The notes under the pieces: model-generated
Seen by the model: only the letters and a program-made list of their open reading frames with translations
What the model was told of the DNA's origin: nothing
Databases searched by the model: none
NCBI GenBank assembly: GCA_965114465.1
Contig: CBCOYO010000128.1
Coordinates: 1-9,734 of the forward strand
Length of the DNA stretch: 9,734 nucleotides
Direction: 5' to 3'
Source of the DNA: COE1 sp965114465
Lineage (GTDB): Bacteria; Bacillota; Clostridia; Lachnospirales; Lachnospiraceae
In this document: piece after piece, positions 1 to 5,990 of the stretch
Layout: every line of letters starts with the position of its first letter
Position numbering within the stretch: the first letter of the stretch is position 1
Position numbers and translations under genes: made by a program

Positions 1-31
1 TTCGCAAAATACAGTTTTGACGAATAGTATT
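1..31 (+). repeat. Left inverted repeat / putative crossover site (truncated at edge)
   Basis: All 31 bases match the reverse complement of 1143-1173, and identity stops at base 32 (G against A). The outer end cannot be seen. It contains an imperfect dyad, TTCG-CAAAA-TACAG-TTTTG-ACGAA, as expected for paired recombinase half-sites. Confidence 0.85.
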
Positions 32-367
32 GCCCGATTAGGTGCTGCCCCTTGGGGAAATGTGGAACTAGACCCCGAAGTAATAACAGAAGATATTGGC
101 TGTCAATGGCAGGCAGTTGGTGACCTATGCATAGTATACATACAGATAAACGCCAAAATCCCTAATGCATGGACAACATATGTGTTTGCATCCAATTTGC
201 CACCATGTAAATTTGGCTATTTTCCTTTTGGTATATTAAATGATCAGGATACAGGCAATACATATATCATGGGCTACTCAAATGGACAATTATATATACG
301 ATCTGATGGGCATCCGGCGAGTAATGTATGGTTACGGGGATTTATTATATATCCGCGTAATCAATAA
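1..367 (+). CDS. Silent alternative C-terminal module of the tail fibre (partial, no start of its own)
   Basis: The open frame runs in from the window edge (codons from base 2) and ends at TAA 365-367. Its first residues, SQNTVLTNSI, are identical in DNA and frame to the middle of the minus-strand tail fibre gene (residues 178-187, counting from its 1703 ATG). After them come 111 new residues beginning ARLGAAPWGN and ending FIIYPRNQ. The alternating hydrophobic pattern, with LPP, FPFGIL and a closing WLRGFIIYP, resembles the beta-sandwich receptor-binding tips that end many Firmicutes phage tail proteins; this is pattern recognition, not a domain hit. There is no start codon with a ribosome site: the TTG at 17 is simply the Leu codon of the repeat. 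I infer a stored fibre tip, expressed only after inversion of 1-1173, giving a fibre of about 287-298 residues. If the left copy has its own N-terminus upstream of the window, it would instead be a second expressed fibre gene. Confidence 0.75.
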   Translation, partial: SQNTVLTNSIARLGAAPWGNVELDPEVITEDIGCQWQAVGDLCIVYIQINAKIPNAWTTYVFASNLPPCKFGYFPFGILNDQDTGNTYIMGYSNGQLYIRSDGHPASNVWLRGFIIYPRNQ

Positions 368-380
368 TTATGGCTTAATC

Positions 381-743
381 ATTTGTCAACTAAATAGCAA
401 ATTAGATGAGCGACATTTTGCATATTTTAATGATTTATTAACGCACTACAATATTGATAATAACATTGTATTTGAACATATGTATGAATTAAATACGTTG
501 CTTCCTGATAATATACATACATTTTGTACAATTAATACTGATGGGTCGAGTCCTCATTTAAGAAATGTCCTTCCTGTTAAATATGGTGTATTAGAAATAA
601 TAAAAGGATATAATGCGGGATTCTGCACATTCATATTACACGGTTCTAACACAGAACAAACATTTATTTATACGAGCAGATACCGTGGCAAAGAGGAGGC
701 ATCTGATAAATGGCGTAAAGTTATGTGGGAATACGTAAACTAA
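381..743 (+). pseudogene. Orphan tail fibre C-terminal module, no start codon
   Basis: About 120 residues (from ICQLNSKLDE to WRKVMWEYVN) are open in one frame and end at TAA 741-743. The frame stays open back past 240, but that upstream part overlaps the preceding module in another frame and looks like a shadow. The region with LLPDNIHTFCTINTDG, then GVLEIIKGY, then a late YTSRYRG and W, resembles the pyocin-knob-like folds at fibre tips, and the minus-strand fibre C-terminus has a similar layout (NPGIYRFYVNPDTD). Its beginning also lines up with sequence just after the crossover in the fibre gene: ICQLNSKLDE against INQINSNMAD, with TAAATAGCAA against ATAAATAGCAA in the DNA. There is no copy of the inverted repeat in front of it and no ribosome site; the first in-frame ATG is at 481. 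I infer a displaced or decayed fibre tip that has lost its crossover site. It could instead be a short independent gene starting at 481. Confidence 0.5.
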
Positions 744-758
744 CAGCTAAACGTTAGG

Positions 759-1670
759 TTAACCATTTGATTTTATCATACCCTCTAATGCTGTTATCCG
801 TTTACTTAATTCCGCAATTTCTGCTTTTGCGTCAATATGTTTTATGGGTGTTTCATAATCAAATGATAAAATTGTTTGTGTGACATTGCGTCTATAAACA
901 CAATGTCCCCAATCGCTATAAAATATTTGCCATATGTAACCAGCACAATCACCAGTACAAATAATAATTGTTCGCCCTGTCCAACCTAAATAATTAGCAT
1001 TATCAGTATCAGGATTGACGTAAAATCGGTAAATACCGGGATTAGTCATATCATTTATACTAATCCCAGAACCATCAATCCCTTGTGCTGCGTAATACCC
1101 ACGATTAGTTAATTTATCTGCCATATTGCTATTTATCTGATTAATACTATTCGTCAAAACTGTATTTTGCGAACTAATCAGATGTGCCAATGTTCCCTCT
1201 ATCAACGCATTTTTTTCTATCGCATCCAGCGCATATTCCCCTGCTTTTGTTATTGCTGCACTGTTTGATAATTTGATGTGTCCTAAAATAGTTGCAGTGG
1301 CTTTTTGGGTATAATGTCCAATAAATTCAGCTAACGCCTTTTTTATTTTACCGAATGCAGTTTCTACCGTTTCACCGCTTTCAATGTTTTCTAATGATTT
1401 GGCTTCATTAAATTGAACAATTGACGTTGATACATCTGCGTCAATAATACCCTTTGCTACCATTTGCCAGTTGTCATCTGATAGTGCATCTGTTGGCGGT
1501 GGATTGCCGATTGTGGTTCTTTTTGCCACGTATGAACTATTATTGTATAATACTATGTCGGGATTTTCATAAACTGTATCATCTACATAATCCCCACGGA
1601 AAAGCGGAAGCACCCTGCCTGACGGTTCCATTTCTGTTAATTCGTATTCCATTAAACTGCTAACCCCCAT
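759..1670 (-). CDS. Tail fibre / receptor-binding protein with invertible C-terminus
   Basis: Last gene of the operon, presumed to contact the host surface. The open frame reaches back to ATG 1703, but ATG 1670 has AGGA eight bases upstream; ATG 1652, overlapping the previous stop as TAATG, is also possible. From 1703 it has 314 residues. Residues 37-84 (GDYVDDTVYENPDIVLYNNS to NWQMVAKG) resemble the small carbohydrate-binding-like modules at the N-terminus of many Firmicutes prophage fibres. Residues 138-176 (TILGHIKLSN, then AGEYALDAIEKN) match a familiar fibre linker motif. Residues 178-187 (SQNTVLTNSI) are encoded by the inverted repeat. Residues 188-314 form the swappable tip: a pyocin-knob-like part (NPGIYRFYVN, GRTIIICTG, W..IFYSDW) and a terminal coiled coil (AEIAELSKRITALEGMIK). 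The tip reads from inside the proposed invertible segment, so this is the variant now in use. Functional assignment is by family resemblance and position. Confidence 0.8.
   Translation of the reverse strand: MGVSSLMEYELTEMEPSGRVLPLFRGDYVDDTVYENPDIVLYNNSSYVAKRTTIGNPPPTDALSDDNWQMVAKGIIDADVSTSIVQFNEAKSLENIESGETVETAFGKIKKALAEFIGHYTQKATATILGHIKLSNSAAITKAGEYALDAIEKNALIEGTLAHLISSQNTVLTNSINQINSNMADKLTNRGYYAAQGIDGSGISINDMTNPGIYRFYVNPDTDNANYLGWTGRTIIICTGDCAGYIWQIFYSDWGHCVYRRNVTQTILSFDYETPIKHIDAKAEIAELSKRITALEGMIKSNG
1143..1173 (-). repeat. Right inverted repeat / putative crossover site inside the fibre gene
   Basis: Perfect reverse-complement copy of 1-31. It encodes SQNTVLTNSI in the fibre gene and sits at the boundary between the conserved fibre linker and the variable tip. 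Placing the site in frame within coding sequence lets either tip be read through after recombination. Confidence 0.85.
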
Positions 1671-2170
1671 TCTAATTGTCCTGTTGTGTGGTTTACTCTC
1701 CATGCGAACCGTGACGGCGTATGATATAGAATACCGTCGTTTGGATTAATCCAAAATTTGGGTACGCCTTGATTTATGTTGTTCATTGCATTATTTATCG
1801 CATTTATTGCATTGTCCCCTGCTTGTTTCGTCTTTTGGTAATAATCCTTGGACAGTTCTGCGCTGTCATGTGACTGTCGGCTGTAAAATTCACTGTTGTC
1901 AGTTTCGTCCCCCTCTCTGACCGTTCCTCCGCTTCCTACTGCCCATGATCGTGCTGCATTTGCCATACTTGTTGATTGGTATGCTGCTATTGATGCAGTT
2001 GACGCAAACTTTCCCGCTATGCCTGCTGCTTCCTGCGATTCGTCGTGAAATTTCTGCTGTGCCTTAACCCAATCTTCTTCTGTTCCTTGGTATCCGTATT
2101 TCACTGCCAGTGCATATGCGCTTACTTCCCCTAAAATAATTTCTTCTGTTATTCTGGTTTCTTTTGCCAT
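1652..2170 (-). CDS. Small tail fibre / baseplate-associated protein
   Basis: About 172 residues from ATG 2170, which has AGGA five bases upstream. The alternative ATG at 2176 overlaps the previous stop (ATGA) but has a poorer ribosome site. The N-terminus, with SAYALAVKYGYQGTEEDW, is a motif often seen at the start of small Firmicutes phage fibre proteins. A central stretch has ARSWAVGSGGTVREGDETDN followed by FYSRQ, the same motif as in the upstream 352-aa protein. An alanine/asparagine-rich helical segment follows (AINAINNAMNNINQ). The C-terminus (VPKFWINPNDGILYHTP, then GQLEWGLAV) resembles two short beta-hairpin repeats of the F-x-I-x-G-x-L type. It probably links the baseplate to the terminal fibre. 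The family role is inferred from motifs and gene order; no enzymatic motif is visible. Confidence 0.7.
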   Translation of the reverse strand: MAKETRITEEIILGEVSAYALAVKYGYQGTEEDWVKAQQKFHDESQEAAGIAGKFASTASIAAYQSTSMANAARSWAVGSGGTVREGDETDNSEFYSRQSHDSAELSKDYYQKTKQAGDNAINAINNAMNNINQGVPKFWINPNDGILYHTPSRFAWRVNHTTGQLEWGLAV

Positions 2171-2172
2171 TG

Positions 2173-3231
2173 TCATCCTAAAATCACCCCCAAAACGCCA
2201 TTCTTCATTACAAACTTAACATCACTAATGCTTCTTTTACGCATTACCAGCAAACCTTTATCATTTATTTCAAATGATATCCAGCCGCCTCTTGCTGCTG
2301 CCTGCTCTGCCATCTTTGCATAAAACATTCCGCAGTCTGTATCCTCGCCTTCCCGCAAACCTGTTCCGCCTCTTGCCCATGATTCTGACATTTTCATGTT
2401 ATATGCAGATATGGATGCGCTTGATGCAGCAGATATCTCGCTGCCCTTCGCTTTTCCTTCACTTTCTTTTGCTTTATCCTCACTATTCTTCGCTGCGTTT
2501 TCACTAGCCTTTGCCGCTGCTTCACTTTTTCCTGCTTCTGTTTCACTAGCTCTTGTAGCAACTTCACTAGCCTTTGCCGCTGTTTCACTTTTCTTGGCTT
2601 CTGTTTCACTTGTTTTCGCTGCATTTTCACTTTTTTTTGCTTCTGTTTCACTATTCTTGGCATTGTATGCAGATTTAGATGCTGTTGCAGCACTTATCTC
2701 TGCTGCCTGTTTGCTTGCTTCTGCCTTAGCAGACTCTATGCGGATATCTGCCAAATAGTCTGGTCTTAGGTGCTTTTCCTCAATGCTGCCCTCTTTGACG
2801 ATTGCAATAACCTGTCCATCCGGCTTAATAGTAAACGCTATCGTATCACTGTCCAAAAACTCAAATTCTGTAATTAACCTAGATAAATCTACCTGCATCT
2901 GTGTACCGTCTATTAATGGAAGGGTCAGCATTTCCGTAACAGGGTCATAGTAGATGTTCAGTGCGATTTTTTCCATTGGCGTGTCGATCGTTACTGTCGC
3001 ACCATTTTTTCGAGTAAATGTTAAAATTCCCGTCTGTTCATCGTATGCTATTTCCTTAAATAATGTGGCTACTTCTGTTTTTGTTGCTTTGGTCTGCTCA
3101 TGCATAATTACCCTGTCATCTATGACATTCAGTCCATTATTTATTTTCATCAAATTCGCTTCGTTGATCGGACTATCCATGCTAGGATAATTTTGCCAAA
3201 AAAAATTATTAAATGCTTTCTGCATTCCCAT
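2173..3231 (-). CDS. Baseplate / tail fibre protein with heptad-repeat shaft (BppU-like position)
   Basis: 352 residues, starting at ATG 3231 with GGTGG six bases upstream. Residues 1-50 (FWQNYPSMDSPINEANLMKI) are a typical attachment start for tail proteins that follow the hub in Firmicutes siphophages. Residues 63-150 look like beta-strands around D-x-x-T-G-I-L-T-F and I-D-G-T-Q motifs. Residues 168-280 are an Ala/Ser/Glu/Lys-rich helix containing ten SE-x-x-A-x-x heptads (194-263), presumably a trimeric coiled-coil shaft. The motif SWARGGTGLREGEDTD (284-299) is shared with the next gene. The last ~35 residues (WISFEINDKGLLVM to GVLGVILG) form short beta-repeats. The stop overlaps ATG 2176 of the next gene by four bases, so translation is probably coupled. 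A structural fibre or upper-baseplate role is inferred from composition and position. Confidence 0.75.
   Translation of the reverse strand: MGMQKAFNNFFWQNYPSMDSPINEANLMKINNGLNVIDDRVIMHEQTKATKTEVATLFKEIAYDEQTGILTFTRKNGATVTIDTPMEKIALNIYYDPVTEMLTLPLIDGTQMQVDLSRLITEFEFLDSDTIAFTIKPDGQVIAIVKEGSIEEKHLRPDYLADIRIESAKAEASKQAAEISAATASKSAYNAKNSETEAKKSENAAKTSETEAKKSETAAKASEVATRASETEAGKSEAAAKASENAAKNSEDKAKESEGKAKGSEISAASSASISAYNMKMSESWARGGTGLREGEDTDCGMFYAKMAEQAAARGGWISFEINDKGLLVMRKRSISDVKFVMKNGVLGVILG
2443..2652 (-). repeat. Ten 21-bp tandem repeats encoding SE-x-x-A-x-x heptads
   Basis: Ten consecutive seven-residue units all begin Ser-Glu: SETEAKK, SENAAKT, SETEAKK, SETAAKA, SEVATRA, SETEAGK, SEAAAKA, SENAAKN, SEDKAKE and SEGKAKG. 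The DNA units are degenerate, so the array is not recent. The heptad periodicity fits a fibre coiled coil, as in the Ala/Ser-rich repeats of lambda Stf-type side fibres. Confidence 0.85.
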
Positions 3232-3244
3232 TTTGCACCACCCC

Positions 3245-5550
3245 CTACGATATTCCCGGTTTACCTAATTCCTTAATTTGATTACTAAGCTGCAAAATCC
3301 AAGCATTTATTTTATCTATCGAATCATTTATATTTTTGATGTGTACATTTATATCGCCTATCGCCTGATTCGCGGTTTTTGCTGCTTCTGCTGCATCCGC
3401 TGCTGCATTTGCTGCGTTTGTTATCGCCTGCTGTGCCAGTTTCATCGCTTCAGAATCGTTTACCTCGCTGTTAAAATCGTTTTTCGCCTCAGTAGATATT
3501 GAAAATGCCTTGATATTATTACATTCAATGTTATTAAATTTTGCATTTCCATTCTTGTCTGCACTCCAATTTGTCGATTTAATATTTATATCTAATGCAG
3601 TTATATCCAACGTTCCACCCGACAATAACTTCATCGCTTGTGCTGCTGTCAGATATATATTATCAGCCTTGACCTGAAATTCTGTTCCTTCTTCTGGGTC
3701 TGCACTTAATTTAACCAGCGCCATTTTGCCATTGGCTTTTACTTTCAAAACTATTTTTCCAGCCAATGCTTCGATATCGGTAGATAGCTGTTCCTCCGCT
3801 TCTCCGGCTCGCTTTACTTCAGCGTCAATATCTAGCTGTAATCCTTCTGCCGTCAATTGTAAATCAGTCGATAGCTGTTCCTCCGCTTCTCCGGCTCGCT
3901 TTACTTCAGCGTCAATATCTAGCTNNNNNNNNNNNNNNNNNNNNNNNNNNNNNNNNNNNNNNNNNNNNNNNNNNNNNNNNNNNNNNNNNNNNNNNNNNNN
4001 NNNNNNNNNNNNNNNNNNNNNNNNGATAGCTGTTCCTCCGCTTCTCCGGCTCGCTTTACTTCAGCGTCAATATCTAGCTGTAATCCTTCTGCCGTCAATT
4101 GTAAATCAGTCGATAGCTGTTCCTCCGCTTCTCCGGCTCGCTTTACTTCCTTGTCAATATTCGCTTGCAGCCCTTCTGCGGTTAATTCAATTTTTGTAGA
4201 CAGCTTAGATTCTTCACCCTCGGCTCGCTGCTGTTCGGCTTCAATATCAGCTTGTAGCCCTTTAGCAGTTTCAACAATCGTAAATGATAGTCCAGCTTCA
4301 ATATCCAGCATTTCTTGTCGGTTTTCTTCAACCGTCCGCTTTATCGTATTTGTCTTACCTTTAAGCTGTATGATTGACTTGTGTATGCCGTTAACCTGTT
4401 CAGTATAATTTTCAACCCCATTTGACACATAGGTATCCGTTAATCCCTGTATACCTTCCAGTGTACGTTCCAATATGTAGGTTTCCACTAATTCATATTT
4501 CGTGGTTATTCTTATCGGATCACCAACTTCAAAACATGGATTTCCCTTGACTTCTGCGTTAACAATGGGGCGATAAACAATGTCTGTTATCTTATCAAAT
4601 ATTTTATTTGCTATCTGCATCAGTTCATTGCTGCTTTTACCATATACCAAAAAATTATCTTCGATAATATAGCAGTTATCTCCTGTTCTTCCAACGATTG
4701 CTCCAATGTCGTTTTCTTCCTGCCGAATTTGTAATTTATCTATGGTTTTAACAGTATAATCCTCATACTGGCAGCTTATATATGTACCGTCTGCTCCTGT
4801 TTTAGCAGATTTAGGTGTTTGTGGATATAAATGCCCTGTCCGCTGCTGCCACGGCAGATAATCCGGCGCATGGTCGGGATACAGGTCATTTGCTGGGTAC
4901 AATCCTTGTATCGCCTGCGGTAAATAAATGTAATGAAATTTTCCGTCCCGTCCGATATGCCCGAAGCAGCCGTTTATCTCGCAGATTGCTGTTATAATGT
5001 CTTTCCCACTTATCTGTTCCGGCTCAATGGTCTTTTCCACAAGCATATTATCATTGACCAAACCCTCTTGCGGAAGAACCTGCTCCAAGCCAAAGAAAAA
5101 CATGAAACTATTTCTAAACTGCTCTAGTGTAATCGGTTGGCTGGAATCCGGAAAAACAGAATTATACCACGCCGCCATATCAGCATTAATAATGTCGTAC
5201 ATCGCATCATAGGCAGTTATCTCACGCCATTGTTTATCCGCAGTCAGTTTGTCCTCTGCAACTTTATATCTGCCTATTATAAATGGTTCTTCCGAATGGT
5301 TATTTAATACCATTTTGACAGCCAGCCATTTATTCATCATGGGGGCTACAATATTCGCAACTTTAAATTTCAGAACGCCTGCCTCACAACTTCCAAAGCG
5401 CAGTTCCTCCTCGGAGCACAGGCTTTCTTCTAACGTAAATATTTGATTAAATAAATCTTCATTGGTGATTACCGTTGTATCATATTCAATTATTAATTGT
5501 TTGCTGGTACTGTCATCCATAAACAAATTGTTGTATTTATAATCAATCAT
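3245..5550 (-). CDS. Baseplate hub / tail-associated structural protein (Tal-like), interrupted by assembly gap
   Basis: One gene split by the N run at 3925-4024. The start is ATG 5550 with AAGGTG (5556-5561) five bases upstream, overlapping the stop of the preceding gene. Residues 1-390 look like a siphophage hub: FTLEESLCSEEELRFGSCEAG and VLKFKVANI near the start, ITAYDAMYDI at 111-120, ISGKDIITAICEINGCFGHI then DGKFHYIYL at 180-210, and a CFEVGDPIRITT / YILERTLEGIQGLTD domain at 339-372. From about residue 400 the chain is coiled coil with 29-residue repeats (GLQ-x-DI-x-AE, RAGEAEEQLSTD). After the gap it continues KANGKMALVKLSADPEEGTE and FQVKADNIYLTAAQAMKLL, then an Ala-rich helix and a coiled-coil end (LSNQIKELGKPGIS). 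The upstream and downstream frames disagree only because 100 Ns replace a length that should be 2 modulo 3. No lytic-enzyme motif is visible in the part present. Confidence 0.82.
3758..4260 (-). repeat. 87-bp tandem repeats (29-aa coiled-coil units) in the hub gene
   Basis: Copies 3783-3869 and 4025-4111 are identical over 87 bp; 3870-3924 is the first 55 bp of another copy; 4112-4198 and 4199-4260 are diverged copies. Consensus protein unit: GLQLDIDAEVKRAGEAEEQ then LSTDLQLTAE. Identical neighbours indicate recent duplication or homogenisation, and the true copy number is hidden by the assembly gap. Confidence 0.9.
3925..4024. other. 100-N assembly gap of arbitrary length
   Basis: Exactly 100 Ns sit inside the 87-bp repeats. 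The 55 bases before the gap (3870-3924) are identical to the 55 after it (4025-4079). In repeat register, the missing length should be 32 + 87n bases, or an overlap of 55 bases if n = -1. Confidence 0.95.
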
Positions 5551-5555
5551 GCCAT

Positions 5556-5561
5556 CACCTT
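5556..5561 (-). promoter_or_regulatory. Ribosome binding site of the hub gene
   Basis: AAGGTG lies five bases before ATG 5550 and overlaps the TAA of the preceding gene (5560-5562). It fixes the hub start and suggests coupled translation. Confidence 0.75.
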
Positions 5562-5976
5562 AATACTCAATCAGTTCTATAGTAAATTCGTTGTATTCTA
5601 TGTCATATGTTGTTTCGTTAACGGTATGAATAGAATATGTCGTGTCGGTCATATACATTATTGTTGTTTTATAATCCAGTTCCTCATCATTCCAGTACGT
5701 AACCATTAGCCTGCGTTGTTTTTTACTATTTACATCAAGCGTTGCCAGTCCAATCACTGCTTTAAACGCTGTCATTTCTGCCAAATTCATATTGCGGATA
5801 TTTAGTGTTAGTGATGTTTTAAAATTCTCGCTCGTTTCTCTATGCAGCAGGACATTTGCATCCCTGTACGCATTAATATCTACACGCTGATTCGGAGTAG
5901 ATTCCCAGCCGTCTGCCAAAATAAAGTTGTTGGGGAGTATAACATCACCAAATTTTATCAGCCAGCCACTAAACAT
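5560..5976 (-). CDS. Distal tail-like structural protein
   Basis: 138 residues, between the tape measure and the hub, the usual place of the distal tail (Dit) protein joining tail tube to baseplate. The ATG at 5976 follows a very strong ribosome site. The N-terminus (WLIKFGDVILPNNFILADGW), then STPNQRVDINAYRDANVLLHRET and the final YNEFTIELIEY, resemble a small tail-protein family common after tape measure genes in Lachnospiraceae phages (I think DUF6711, from memory). It is much shorter than a classical Dit (about 250 residues), so it would correspond to the Dit N-terminal ring domain without the galectin-like arm. Role inferred from synteny and size. Confidence 0.72.
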   Translation of the reverse strand: MFSGWLIKFGDVILPNNFILADGWESTPNQRVDINAYRDANVLLHRETSENFKTSLTLNIRNMNLAEMTAFKAVIGLATLDVNSKKQRRLMVTYWNDEELDYKTTIMYMTDTTYSIHTVNETTYDIEYNEFTIELIEY

Positions 5977-5979
5977 TTT

Positions 5980-5990
5980 CCTCCCCTCCT
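5980..5990 (-). promoter_or_regulatory. Strong ribosome binding site overlapping the tape measure stop
   Basis: AGGAGGGGAGG stands three bases before ATG 5976, and its first bases lie in the TAG stop of the tape measure gene (5989-5991). With two tandem AGGAGG-like cores it is the strongest ribosome site in the window, fitting a structural protein made in higher copy than the tape measure. Confidence 0.8.

Larger units (their letters stand above)
1..1173. mobile_element. Putative invertible segment switching the tail fibre C-terminus
   Basis: The segment is bounded by inverted copies of a perfect repeat (1-31 and 1143-1173). It holds two fibre tips pointing toward each other, plus the orphan module. 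The right repeat lies inside the fibre gene. Flipping the segment would join the constant N-terminal 187 residues (counting from 1703) in frame to the module now at 32-367, and put the current tip (127 residues) in the silent position. Known tail-fibre inversion systems such as Mu G/gin and P1 C/cin share this constant N-terminus and opposing alternative C-termini. No recombinase is in the window and the left repeat is cut by the edge, so the full extent and any further modules are unknown. Confidence 0.72.

Noticed and set aside
240..380. 5' part of the plus-strand frame ending at 743, with an ATG at 240
   Set aside because: It overlaps the clearly fibre-like 32-367 module in another frame and has no ribosome site; only the part after about 381 looks like a fibre tip.
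742..764. Small dyad (CTAA-ACG-TTAG and GGTTAACC) between the convergent 3' ends as a terminator
   Set aside because: The stem is short, bulged and AT-rich, with no T run on either side.
1..1173. Diversity-generating retroelement for the fibre tip
   Set aside because: No reverse transcriptase or template repeat with adenine-specific differences is visible; the two repeat copies are identical and inverted, which fits site-specific inversion.
2396..2758. Plus-strand 120-aa hydrophobic ORF with repeats
   Set aside because: It is the antisense shadow of the SE-x-x-A heptad array; its repeats mirror that coding repeat.
3245..3856. Separate 203-aa gene starting at TTG 3856
   Set aside because: The TTG lies within the repeat motif shared with the upstream hub protein and is not preceded by a ribosome site; it is the hub C-terminus.
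3758..4260. CRISPR-like regular repeats
   Set aside because: The units are contiguous, in frame and without spacers; they encode coiled coil.
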